Assembly: GCF_003859795.1 (NCBI RefSeq)
Contig: NZ_RQYI01000003.1
Location: 1 to 64,000 of the forward strand
Source: Alloprevotella sp. OH1205_COT-284
Lineage (GTDB): Bacteria > Bacteroidota > Bacteroidia > Bacteroidales > Bacteroidaceae
DNA: 64,000 bases
Direction of reading: 5' to 3'
Within the stretch, counting starts at the first letter, position 1. Each line of letters opens with the position of its first letter. Of this stretch, positions 51,570-59,917 are shown piece after piece. A model generated the notes under the pieces. The model was not told where the DNA came from, searched no databases, and saw only the letters and a list, made by a program, of their open reading frames with translations. The translations under genes were made by a program, and so were the position numbers.

Positions 51570-51870
51570 AAAAACCTACACTGCGCCTTGCATGTTTTTG
51601 AATTTCAAAAAGATATAAGTGTAGGCAGGCACTTTGCCTATATACATGGGAAACGATTAAGTCTATGATGCACAGGCAAAAAGGAATGTAGACGTTTTTT
51701 CCGAAAACCTACACTGCCTACACGGTTGGGATTTCGGGCATCTGCACGCTTTTTCGATGTGGTGTGTAGATTGTAACAACGAATGTAGTTTTTTTTTGTG
51801 TTGTCTACATTTGCAACGAATTGTATTTCTGTGGTTTAACCCATGCAGTGTAGACAATGTAGATAAAAAG
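51570..51870. repeat. Inverted-repeat-rich element D with GTGTAGGCAG-type core
   Basis: Repeated sites CCTACACTGC, GTGTAGGCAG, AATGTAGAC, CCTACACTGCCTACAC, TGTCTACATT and GCAGTGTAGACAATGTAG occur as inverted pairs over 300 bp. The last reads as two tandem decamers, like the GYGAAGGCAR pair of elements A-C but with TAGAC or TAGGC as core. No CG-rich tract is present. No reading frame with a family signature lies here (51549-52171). Confidence 0.7.
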
Positions 51871-51980
51871 AAGAAAAACTCCTTGTAGAGGCTGAAAGTT
51901 GCTTTTTTTACGAAGAACGGCCTCACTTTTTCATCGTTTTTTTCGGATATACTTTGATGGGTCGAAACGCATCTTACCTA

Positions 51981-52017
51981 AGGGGGAGTGCGAACGGAGT
52001 AACGAGTAGAAAAAACT
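51981..52017. repeat. Decayed 21-bp array beside element D (inverted)
   Basis: Read on the minus strand it begins TTCTACTCGTTACTC, the same start as the solo array at 5.03 kb, followed by one degenerate unit with CTCCCCCTTAGG. Confidence 0.55.
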
Positions 52018-52171
52018 ATCGCAGACCTAAATTTCACAAGTTCCCATGTTTTTCTCTTTTCGGTGGTTGGGGGAATGTCCGAAAAAGAGTGTAGCCCCAA
52101 GATCATGCTCCAAGGTCATGCCCGACGGAAAGCGCGGAGGTGTGATCTCGTCATTCGGTCGAAAGAAACGT

Positions 52172-53128
52172 TTATCTTCGTCCGCCGACGATTTGCACAC
52201 CGTTTTGTTGGCGGACGCTGCCGCCTTGCGAGGTGTTGGAATTTTGGTTGTCGGTGCGCGAGCCTCTTGCCGGAGAGTTGGAAGAGCGGTGTTGTGTCGG
52301 ATCTGAGGAGTTTTGCGTGTTGCGGTTTTCGGAGCGATTGCCGAAACTTCCGCCTCGGGTTTCTCCGCCTCCGTTGCGTCCTCCTTGCATCGTCCCGCCG
52401 ATGCGTGAGGATGAGCCGAAATCGTTGCGACGACCGGTGTTGCGTTGGTCGTTGGGATAGGCCTGTTCGCCATAGCGAGGTGTGATTTGTCTGCTGTGGG
52501 AGTGACGGCGGCCGTCGTTTTGGAAGGAGTCGTTGCCTCTGCGTCCGGAATAGACGGGAGATGAGGAGTTGCGATAGGTGTCGTATTCGTGCCCGTTGCG
52601 ATAGTCGTAGCCGCCTCGGAAATCGGGCGAGTAGGCGTCGCGCATGCCGCCTCTGCGACCGCTGAATACCATGCCGCGATAGGGCGACGGGGTGTCGTAG
52701 TGGCGATATTCCCACCTCGAACCGCGATAGCGGGCATAGACCAAGGGGCGATCGTAGTAGAAATAGTCGGGACGGTGGTAGTAGTCGTAGATGACGAACA
52801 CAAAGGAGTTGCGATGCCACGAGAGGGGACGGAAGAAATAGTTGATCGAGCGGAACAGATCGTATTGCCAATCGAAGAGAATGTAGCGCAGATCCGTGTC
52901 GCGGTAGTCCCAATAGCTTCCGTAGAGGTCGTAGCGGTGGTCTATGGAGAGGAAGTAGTCGAGGTTTACTTCGTAGACGCGCTCATATTGTTCGGCCGTG
53001 AGATTGAGCTCATAGGCCATCTTGTCGGTCAGGAAATAGGCATATTGGCGAGCCTTTCGATAGCCCATGGCGTTGGCAACCATTGCACTTGCAAGGAGGA
53101 TGACGAAAGAGAGTAGCAGTCGTTTCAT
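52172..53128 (-). CDS. Secreted Tyr/Arg-rich low-complexity protein
   Basis: A 318-aa protein with a signal peptide (MKRLLLSFVILLASAMVANA). Residues 22-70 are a helical ordinary domain (KARQYAYFLTDKMAYELNLTAEQYERVYEVNLDYFLSI). Residues 70-140 are extremely rich in Tyr, Asp and Trp (YDLYGSYWDYRDTDLRYILFDWQYDLF). The rest is disordered Gly, Arg, Ser and Asn repeats (GGRNGGGETRGGSFGNRSENRNT). The composition suggests an exported fibre or adhesive protein, or an RNA-binding type tail, but no family was recognised. It converges on pyrH with 798 bp between. Confidence 0.72.
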   Translation of the reverse strand: MKRLLLSFVILLASAMVANAMGYRKARQYAYFLTDKMAYELNLTAEQYERVYEVNLDYFLSIDHRYDLYGSYWDYRDTDLRYILFDWQYDLFRSINYFFRPLSWHRNSFVFVIYDYYHRPDYFYYDRPLVYARYRGSRWEYRHYDTPSPYRGMVFSGRRGGMRDAYSPDFRGGYDYRNGHEYDTYRNSSSPVYSGRRGNDSFQNDGRRHSHSRQITPRYGEQAYPNDQRNTGRRNDFGSSSRIGGTMQGGRNGGGETRGGSFGNRSENRNTQNSSDPTQHRSSNSPARGSRTDNQNSNTSQGGSVRQQNGVQIVGGRR

Positions 53129-53276
53129 GGTCGTCGTTTTTAGATGTTATCAATCATGAGGGTATGCCGCAAATGTCGGAAAGAATTTCAAAACTGCAAG
53201 GGAAAACAGAAAAACAATGGCATTGTTTTAGGTTTTATTTTCACTTGACGCGTCTTTGTTTGTCGTTTCTTGCATT

Positions 53277-54119
53277 TCACGTGAGTTCGAAGAATCCCGA
53301 TGGCACTCTCCGTTTCAGCACATGAAGGCGGGGCTGCGGTGCGAAAGCGAGTTGGGCGAGAGCGGTTTGTATGGTTTTTCGTGCCAATTCGGGGTGATTG
53401 TTTTCTTCGCTCAGATGACAGAGCCAAATGTTTCGGGTGGCAGGTGTGAGATGTCGGAGGAGGGCTTCGGCCGTTAGTCGGTTGTCCATGTGTCCGCGTC
53501 CGCCCGATATGCGTTTTTGAAGATAAAGGGGATAGGGGCCGTTGGCCAACATTTGGCTGTCGTAGTTGGCTTCGATGACGAGATGTCGGGCTTGCCGCAC
53601 GAAAGGGGCCATCTCGTCGGTGAACTGTCCGGCATCGGTGATGAGGCAAAAGGTGGGAGAAGGGTCGCCGTCAGTGGCCGAAAAGAGGCTTTCGCTTGTT
53701 TCGGGACGAATCAAACTGATGAAATAGCCGTTGTTTTCGCTGGCATCGTGAGGCACTCGGAAAGGCGTGATGCGGAAATTACCCACTTCAAAAGGCGTGC
53801 CGGGCGTGGTGTGGCGTTGGTGGGCGGGCATCACCTTTTTGGTCATGAAGCGGTTGCGCTGCATGCCTTCGTGTACGGGCGAAGAGGTGTAGACGGGAAT
53901 GTGAAATTCTGTCGAAACGGCACCCACGGCTTTGACGTGGTCGGTGTGGTCGTGGGTGACGATGATGGCGCCGATCGTAGGGATAGTCAGCCCATAGTCG
54001 CGCAGGTGCTTTTTGAAAGCTCTGATGCCGATGCCGAGATCGATGAGAATGGCCGTTCCGAGAGATTCAAGATAGTAGCAGTTGCCGGAGCTTCCGCTTC
54101 CGAAGCATATAAATTTCAT
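53277..54119 (-). CDS. MBL-fold metal-dependent hydrolase, WalJ/YycJ type
   Basis: A 280-aa metallo-beta-lactamase-fold protein. Metal motif VTHDHTDHVKAV, FCLITDAGQFTDEM and LVIEANYDSQML are characteristic of the WalJ/YycJ group, with a C-terminal LCHLSEENNHPELA. In Firmicutes the family is linked to cell-wall control and DNA repair; the role in Bacteroidetes is open. ATG 54119 gives MKFICFGSGSSGNCYYL, the family start. It follows tamL by 57 bp on the same strand. Confidence 0.85.
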   Translation of the reverse strand: MKFICFGSGSSGNCYYLESLGTAILIDLGIGIRAFKKHLRDYGLTIPTIGAIIVTHDHTDHVKAVGAVSTEFHIPVYTSSPVHEGMQRNRFMTKKVMPAHQRHTTPGTPFEVGNFRITPFRVPHDASENNGYFISLIRPETSESLFSATDGDPSPTFCLITDAGQFTDEMAPFVRQARHLVIEANYDSQMLANGPYPLYLQKRISGGRGHMDNRLTAEALLRHLTPATRNIWLCHLSEENNHPELARKTIQTALAQLAFAPQPRLHVLKRRVPSGFFELT

Positions 54120-54176
54120 GTGTGAAGGTGCAGAGTGAGAGGTGTGAAAAGAGAGGAGAGGGGGCACGATTTCGGG

Positions 54177-56465
54177 TCAAAAGGGCAGACCGACGGCGAA
54201 GTGCAAAGCAAAGTCGCGATTGAAATCGGGAGAGAAAAGAGGGTAGTGGAGTTTTCCCGAATAGGCCGGATTTATGGCTTTCATACCTCCGTCGAAGCGC
54301 AAGATGAAATAATTCAGATTGAGGCGCAACCCCAATCCGTAGGCCACGGCAATTTGCCGGTGCAGAGTGGCGAGTTGCAGCCGTCCGCCCGATTGATGAG
54401 CATAGTTGCGGGTGTTCCAAATGTTGCCCGCATCGACAAAGGCCGCTCCTTCGAACTTCCAAAAGAGGAAACCCCGATATTCGACGGAGAGGTCGAGTTT
54501 GAGATTGCCGGTTTGGTTGATGAAGTCGATCTTGCCGTCTTTTCCCACATAGGAGCCGGGGCCGAGTGTGCGAACGCTCCAACCACGCACGGAATTGGCA
54601 CCTCCGGCGAAATACCGCTTTTCATAAGGGATGATGTCGGAGTTGCCATAGGGCACGGCGATGCCGAAAGCGGCATGGAGCGCAAGCGAGGAGTGCTCGT
54701 TGAAGCGAAAACTCTTGGAGTAGTCGAAATCAAATTTGAGATATTGGGAGTAGGGTATGTTGAAAATGGCATAAGCACCGTGGTTGTTGCGCCGCATGCG
54801 CGAGAGGTGGGACAGGCCGTAGAGTAGGTTGCCTGCGCTCTCGAAGTTGAAACGGATCTGATAGCCGTTGGTTTGATAGAGATTGTTGGTTTTTCGTTCG
54901 CGCAGGGAGTTGTAGGTCAGCCCGTAGGACGACTTCATGATGAAGATGTTTTCGTAGGAAGAGCGCAACACGGCGTAGCGCGGGTCGTCGCCGTTGAGAT
55001 ATTCGTTGCGAAACGTTTCGGAAATCCAAGGCATGAAGACGTAGTTGAGCGAAACGATGTCTAAACGATGTCGCAGATTTGGGCGCGTGTGCCGGTTCCA
55101 GTGAATGCTCCATGCCGCCGTGAGCAACCGTCGATGAAATTCGGGGCGATTTTGGGAGTTGTAGAGCAACGAGAGGTCGGAAGCCCCTTTGTAGCGTCGC
55201 AGTTGCTCTTCGCCGATCGGGAAGGGGAGAGTGGGGTAGCGCAGTGTGGCTTCTGCGCCATATTCGATGTAGTCTTGGTGGGTGTAGCCTTCCAGTCGGC
55301 GAATGGCCTCGTAGGCACCGCGGAGTTTAAGCGTGAGCTGTTCTGCGCTGTGGAGCAGATTGCGATGTGTGTAGGTGAAAGTGGCCGCACCGCCCAAATC
55401 GCCGGCGGTGTTGGTGCCTTCGATGTCGAAGCTCACGCCGTGGGGCTTGTTGAGTTTCACGAAAACGTGGGCGTCGAGTGTGGAGTCGGCGGGAAGAGGC
55501 TGAGGATAGTGAATGGTGGAAAACCCGATAGCTCCCAAGCCGCTGAGATTTTGATAAGAGTATTGTGTGGCGACGTCGCGATAGAGGCTGTCGGCCTGAA
55601 TGAAAAGATTGCGAAAGTAGATGCGGCGATTGATGCGTTGCCGACCGTCGGTGACGAAATGGATGTTGCGATAGAAGGTGGTGTCGCGATGGGCACTTTC
55701 GCCGTGGTTCTCGTGAAGAAAGATCTTTCCGATGCGATAGGCTCGGTAGGGCGGAAGAGAGTCGCTGCGCTGCGGCCTGCGGAAGTGGAGGGTGAGGTCG
55801 ACGGCTTGGCTGTGGGCAATGGTGTCGGCCGTATAGCTGACAAATTCGTTGTTGATGTTGTAGTAGCCGTTGTTTTGAAGCCTGCGAATGATGCGTGTGC
55901 GCTCTTCTTCGAGCAATGAGAGGTCGAGCGGCATGCCTCGATAGAGGAGCGATCGTGCGGAGTCGGCCATGACGATGCGGCGGAGGGTGTCGTTGTCGAA
56001 ACGCCGTTGTAATTGCTGCACGTAGGATCGCTTTCCGGGATGCATGCGATAGGTGAGGTGCAGGTGTCGGCCGCGGCGCATGGTATCGGCTTCGACGGAG
56101 GCTTGCAAATATCCTTTTCCGCGGAGGGCTGCCACGAGCGAAGAGCGCGAAAAGTGCATCAGAGTGTCGTTGAAAGCAACGGGGGCTTCGCCGATGCGGT
56201 GCATGAGGCGATTGAAAGGATGATGCGGGTTTGTGCCCGACAAACAGTAGATGCCGAGGGGCACTTTGGCCGTGCTCAGCCAACGCGTGTTGGCCTCTTG
56301 GCGGATATGGAGGCGATAGTCGGAAGGTTTGATGTCGGGGGCATCGCTTTTCAGATGCACCGATGCCAAGAGATACTTGTCGTCCGAAAGAAAGCGCACG
56401 GGAGAGCAGGACGAAAGCCCGATGACAAGGAGAAGAAGAGAATAGAGGGGGTGCAAAAACTTCAC
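54177..56465 (-). CDS. tamL: TamL, lipoprotein-type Omp85/BamA-family assembly protein
   Basis: A 762-aa outer-membrane protein. The N-terminus (LYSLLLLVIGLSSC) has a lipobox, the feature that marks TamL of Bacteroidetes. Three or so POTRA-like domains occupy about 25-370, then a 16-strand barrel with the Omp85 landmark YFAGGANSVRGWSVRTLGPG (about 620). It probably works with TamB to insert or transport envelope components. It is divergent from the TrmH-family gene. No tamB is in this window. Confidence 0.88.
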   Translation of the reverse strand: MKFLHPLYSLLLLVIGLSSCSPVRFLSDDKYLLASVHLKSDAPDIKPSDYRLHIRQEANTRWLSTAKVPLGIYCLSGTNPHHPFNRLMHRIGEAPVAFNDTLMHFSRSSLVAALRGKGYLQASVEADTMRRGRHLHLTYRMHPGKRSYVQQLQRRFDNDTLRRIVMADSARSLLYRGMPLDLSLLEEERTRIIRRLQNNGYYNINNEFVSYTADTIAHSQAVDLTLHFRRPQRSDSLPPYRAYRIGKIFLHENHGESAHRDTTFYRNIHFVTDGRQRINRRIYFRNLFIQADSLYRDVATQYSYQNLSGLGAIGFSTIHYPQPLPADSTLDAHVFVKLNKPHGVSFDIEGTNTAGDLGGAATFTYTHRNLLHSAEQLTLKLRGAYEAIRRLEGYTHQDYIEYGAEATLRYPTLPFPIGEEQLRRYKGASDLSLLYNSQNRPEFHRRLLTAAWSIHWNRHTRPNLRHRLDIVSLNYVFMPWISETFRNEYLNGDDPRYAVLRSSYENIFIMKSSYGLTYNSLRERKTNNLYQTNGYQIRFNFESAGNLLYGLSHLSRMRRNNHGAYAIFNIPYSQYLKFDFDYSKSFRFNEHSSLALHAAFGIAVPYGNSDIIPYEKRYFAGGANSVRGWSVRTLGPGSYVGKDGKIDFINQTGNLKLDLSVEYRGFLFWKFEGAAFVDAGNIWNTRNYAHQSGGRLQLATLHRQIAVAYGLGLRLNLNYFILRFDGGMKAINPAYSGKLHYPLFSPDFNRDFALHFAVGLPF

Positions 56466-56488
56466 GGAGCAAGAGATTATTTAATATG

Positions 56489-56526
56489 CAAAGATAGATA
56501 ATTTCAGAAAAATGTTTGTAGCTTTG
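56489..56526. promoter_or_regulatory. Divergent -7 boxes between tamL and the TrmH-family gene
   Basis: Minus strand: TATCTTTG (56496-56489) for tamL. Plus strand: TAGCTTTG (56519-56526) for the methyltransferase. No consensus -33 box is obvious for either. Confidence 0.5.
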
Positions 56527-56562
56527 CAGGAAATTTGTGCGTATCGTAAGCAAAGAATAGGA

Positions 56563-57330
56563 ATGCTTAGCAAAAATAAATTGAAATATCTTCGGCAGCT
56601 GGCTCAAAAGAAGCACAGAGATGCCGAGGGCGTTTTTTTGGCAGAAGGGCCGAAGGTGGTGGAGGATTTGCTGCCTCACTTCGACTGCCGATTGCTCTGC
56701 GCGACGAAAGCATATCTTCAACGAATGCCTTCGATAAAAGCCGGAGAACTATTGGAAGTGACGCAACGCGAACTCGAACAAGCCTCGCAACTGAAAACAC
56801 CGAGAGAGGTGTTGGCCGTTTTCGGACAGCCGAAACCGATGTCGGGCACAACGCTCTCCGACGTGGCACGGAAAGAATTGGTGCTGATGCTCGACGGCGT
56901 TCAGGATCCGGGAAACGTGGGGACGATAGTGCGTATTGCCGATTGGTTCGGCATTGAGCATGTGTTTTGTTCGGAGGACACGGCCGATGTCTTTGCCCCA
57001 AAAACCGTGCAAGCCACAATGGGAGCAGTGGGGCGGGTGAAGGTGACGTATGGAAACCTGCCGGAGATGCTGGATGCTCTTCCCGAAACAATCGCAATCT
57101 ATGGCACCTTTCTCGATGGCGAGAACCTGTACGAACGCCCGCTTTCGTCGAACGGCGTGATCGTGATGGGCAGCGAAGGGCAGGGCATATCGGACGCAGT
57201 GTCGGAAAGGGTGAATCGCCGTCTTCTGATTCCCAATTTTCCTCCCGATCGCCCCACCGGCGATAGCCTGAACGTGGCTGTCGCCACAGCCGTGACCTGT
57301 GCGGAATTCAGACGAAGAACGAGCGGATGA
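56563..57330 (+). CDS. TrmH/SpoU-family RNA methyltransferase
   Basis: A 255-aa enzyme of the SPOUT superfamily. N-terminal substrate-binding domain (KNKLKYLRQLAQKKHRDAEGVFLAEGPKVVEDLL), then the knot domain with motif 1 LDGVQDPGNVGTIVRIADWFG, motif 2 GVIVMGSEGQGIS, and motif 3 IPNFPPDRPTGDSLNVAVATAV. It 2'-O-methylates a ribose in rRNA or tRNA; the target nucleotide is not predictable. ATG 56563 gives MLSKNKLKYL, the family start. Confidence 0.9.
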   Translation: MLSKNKLKYLRQLAQKKHRDAEGVFLAEGPKVVEDLLPHFDCRLLCATKAYLQRMPSIKAGELLEVTQRELEQASQLKTPREVLAVFGQPKPMSGTTLSDVARKELVLMLDGVQDPGNVGTIVRIADWFGIEHVFCSEDTADVFAPKTVQATMGAVGRVKVTYGNLPEMLDALPETIAIYGTFLDGENLYERPLSSNGVIVMGSEGQGISDAVSERVNRRLLIPNFPPDRPTGDSLNVAVATAVTCAEFRRRTSG

Positions 57331-57421
57331 GATGGGCGGAAAGATAAAGAACGCCGCGTTTTTCGCACCTTTCGATCGGTAGACGAAACGAAACTCCCGA
57401 TCATGTTTTGAAGTTTTTTTT

Positions 57422-58687
57422 ATGACAGTATTTTCACTTTTGTTTGTCGGTATGTTGAACATGCTCGCGGTGGCATCGCTCTTGGTGATGTTGCTCTCTG
57501 TGACGATTTTGTATTTCACACGTTGGAAAGCCTACGAAAAGGTGGTGCAGCTGGCCGAAGAGCAGGCTTTGCGCACCGTTTCTCTCGAAAAGAACAGGCC
57601 CGAAGCATCGGCAGCAACCTCTGGGAGGAGAGAGAAAACTCCCGCCGTTTCGGTCGTTGTGACCAGTGAGGGCGAGGGGGCTTTGATCAAACGCAATTTG
57701 GAGTCTTTGCTCAATCAGCGACTGGCCGATTTCGAGGTGGTCGTGGCCAATGCTTCGAGTGAAGAAGACGAAACGTTTATCGTGGTGAGCGAACTGCAAA
57801 AAAAATATCCGCATCTCCGACAAACCTTCGTGCCGAAAGTGCATCGCAATATAGATCAACACAAACTGGCACTCACTTTGGGCATTCGCTCGGCCAAAGC
57901 CCCTTGGGTCGTGGTGATGCTGCCCGATGATGTCCCCGAGAGCCGAGATTGGCTCTATCATCTCTCCACGCATTTCACGAACGATAAAGACGTGGTTTTC
58001 GGATATTCCAACTACGATAACAGCATCGGAAGTCCCGGCCGCCGAGCCGTTTTTCAGAATGGAAAACGCTTTTTGCAGCAGGCTCAGGCCGCCTTGGAGG
58101 GAAAGGCCGTGGGCTGTGGAGGAACGAACGTGGCTTTTCGGCGCGAGTGGTTTTTGCAAAGCGGCGGTTTTGTGGACAGTCTTGAAGTGCCCTATGGGGA
58201 GTGTGCTCTTTTGGTCGATGCCCGTGCCCAAGAAGGACGCGTCGCGGTGGAATTGCATCCCGATGCCGTGACGCGCAGAACCCTGCCCAATGCTTCCGTC
58301 TTGACGGAGCTCTACAACGTGGCCGATGATATTTTCTCGCGTTTGCAAGGGCGTGTTCGAGGCGTGTTTGTAAACGATGCCGTCGCCGGTGTCGCCATCT
58401 ATGTCGCATGGCTGTCGGTTGTGCTTTTCGTGTGCGCAAGATGGTTGTTTTTCGGCACCGTGGAGTGTGCCTTCTTGACAGCTTGGGGAGTGGATCTGCC
58501 ACAAGAAACGCCTCATTACGAATGGGCATATCTGGCCTTGGACCTTCCGGCCTTGTTGCTGGGTGTCGTGTTGCTGTTGGCACCGATTTGGGCGGCGAAG
58601 CGTTGGTGTACCGCTTTGAACGAACGAAACTTCGGCATCTATGTCTGGTGGTTTGAGTTGTTGCAACCTTGGCGAAACTCCCATTGA
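57422..58687 (+). CDS. Membrane-bound family 2 glycosyltransferase
   Basis: A 421-aa protein with an N-terminal helix (residues 4-31), a GT-A domain and two C-terminal helices (about 322-345 and 373-396). GT2 landmarks: VSVVVTSEGEGALIKRNLESLL, LPDDVPESRDWL in place of DxD, and GYSNYDNSIGSPGRRAVF. It probably transfers sugar from an NDP-sugar to a lipid or envelope polymer. It follows the methyltransferase gene by 91 bp. The donor and acceptor are unknown. Confidence 0.85.
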   Translation: MTVFSLLFVGMLNMLAVASLLVMLLSVTILYFTRWKAYEKVVQLAEEQALRTVSLEKNRPEASAATSGRREKTPAVSVVVTSEGEGALIKRNLESLLNQRLADFEVVVANASSEEDETFIVVSELQKKYPHLRQTFVPKVHRNIDQHKLALTLGIRSAKAPWVVVMLPDDVPESRDWLYHLSTHFTNDKDVVFGYSNYDNSIGSPGRRAVFQNGKRFLQQAQAALEGKAVGCGGTNVAFRREWFLQSGGFVDSLEVPYGECALLVDARAQEGRVAVELHPDAVTRRTLPNASVLTELYNVADDIFSRLQGRVRGVFVNDAVAGVAIYVAWLSVVLFVCARWLFFGTVECAFLTAWGVDLPQETPHYEWAYLALDLPALLLGVVLLLAPIWAAKRWCTALNERNFGIYVWWFELLQPWRNSH

Positions 58688-58781
58688 TTTTTGCAAATAG
58701 GTGTTTGAGGGCGCAGCAAAGCCAAACCTTGGCAAAACACTTTTCATATTGATCGTTTTACCCCTCGAAATCGATAAAGAT

Positions 58782-58820
58782 AACCGCAATCGTTGAGCTT
58801 TCGACTCTTTGATTGCGGTT
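58782..58820 (+). terminator. Terminator after the glycosyltransferase gene
   Basis: AACCGCAATC (58782-58791) pairs with GATTGCGGTT (58811-58820), followed by GCTCTTTG. The loop contains TTGAGCTTTCG, shared with the hairpin at 59740-59786. Confidence 0.7.
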
Positions 58821-58930
58821 GCTCTTTGTGGACGATCGTTGTTTTCGGGAGTGAGGAGTTTTGCCACACCCTCCTTTTGATGTGCCTGCCGTTGTACGAT
58901 GATACCCACCGAAGAGGCAGAGTGATTTGG

Positions 58931-59069
58931 CTCCAATGCCGAAAAACTTTCTTCCAACGTAGAAAAATTTTCTTCCAATGTAGAAAAACTTTCTTCCAAC
59001 GTAGAAAAATTTTCTTCCAATGTAGAAAAACTTTCTTCCCATGCAAAAAGATTTTCCTCCCATGCAGCG
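58931..59069. repeat. 21-bp tandem array with 42-bp higher-order period, beside element copy C
   Basis: Seven units, six of them full or nearly full: 58931-58950, 58951-58971, 58972-58992, 58993-59013, 59014-59034, 59035-59055 and a partial one after. Each has CTTCCAAyGTAGAAAAA-type sequence. Units 2 and 4 are identical, and so are units 3 and 5, so a 42-bp pair has been duplicated. The array lies upstream of the CG-rich tract of copy C. Confidence 0.9.
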
Positions 59070-59171
59070 TTTTCACCGCTCGAAGCAGCCACCGCAAGCG
59101 GACATGCCGACAACGCATGTCGAGCATTTCGCACCATGCCGTTTCTCGCTCCGCCATGCTTCGGCATACCC

Positions 59172-59571
59172 CTCTCGCGTACGCGCGTGTACGCGCGCGC
59201 ATTCCCTTATGTTGTATTTTTGCTTTCACTGCCTTCGCAAAATCGACCAACTTGCTGAATTTCAGGGAGAAAATTGCGAAGGCAAGTGAAGGCAAAACGA
59301 AAAATGAAATTGCAATACGTTGACAATCAGATTGATGAACTCGATTTTTGCCTTCACCTTCTCCGTTTTACCCTTTCTACCCCGATAATTGCGGAAGCAA
59401 GTGAAAGCAAACAGTGGGTTTTGCTTTCACCGGAGATGGCTGACAATCAGACTGTTATTTTTCTGTTTTTCATGTTGCCTTCACTTGCCTTCGCAAGTTT
59501 CTCCCTGAAATTCAGCAAGTTGGTCGATTTTGCGAAGGCAAAACAGCGAAAAATAAAAATATAGGGTGAAA
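59172..59571 (+). repeat. Structured dispersed element, copy C
   Basis: CTCTCGCG tract at 59172-59200 (here 28 bp of alternating purine-pyrimidine), hairpin 1 at about 59221-59297 (37-bp centre 59239-59275), middle module at about 59347-59431, hairpin 3 at about 59475-59543 (centre 59495-59531), A-rich tail and GGGTGAAAACG. Centres of hairpins 1 and 3 are 256 bp apart. The centre of hairpin 1 is the reverse complement of that of hairpin 3 at 36 of 37 positions. Total length is as in copies A and B. Confidence 0.92.
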
Positions 59572-59662
59572 ACGGCCGTTTTCGGCCGTCTTGCCTCTGT
59601 CGGGCGCAAGTTTTTGGGCAAGACAGGAAGTGTCCGAAAAAGTCGGTAAGCACTTTCGGACA
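59572..59662. repeat. Three successive hairpins after element copy C
   Basis: ACGGCCG/CGGCCGT (59572-59589), GTCTTGCC/GGCAAGAC (59588-59624) and TGTCCGAAA/TTTCGGACA (59631-59662). The last resembles the GTGTCCGAC hairpin at 15115-15158 to the right of copy A. Confidence 0.6.
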
Positions 59663-59739
59663 TCATCGTGTTTGGAGGCTGGGCTTACTCGGTTTTCCAA
59701 ACCCTCTATGTCCGCCAACAGCACATTGTCGTCTGTAAA

Positions 59740-59786
59740 CAACAACCGCATTCAAAGAACCGAAAGCTCAATGAATGCGGTTGTTG
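59740..59786 (-). terminator. Terminator after the glsB-like gene
   Basis: CAACAACCGCATTCA (59740-59754) pairs perfectly with TGAATGCGGTTGTTG (59772-59786). On the minus strand TTTACAG follows. The sequence is an inverted near-copy of the hairpin at 58782-58820. The stretch 59787-59917 shows nothing else. Confidence 0.75.
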
Positions 59787-59917
59787 TGAGAGAGGTGAAA
59801 ATGATTGATATGGAAAGTGGTTTGCCAAGAGAACACTTGGGGATAAAAACAACGCTTTTCATCATCAACTTATCTGACGTCCGAAATGGGCGGCTTATCG
59901 TCGAGATCGAAGAGGAA

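Noticed and set aside
58931-59069. CRISPR array
   Set aside because: The 21-bp units are directly adjacent with no unique spacers, and no cas genes are present. The 37-bp hairpin centres of elements A-C are spacer-sized, but the flanks are inverted stems rather than direct repeats.
57434-59167. 577-aa open frame on the minus strand
   Set aside because: It is antisense to the glycosyltransferase gene and runs through the 21-bp array; no start signal or domain.
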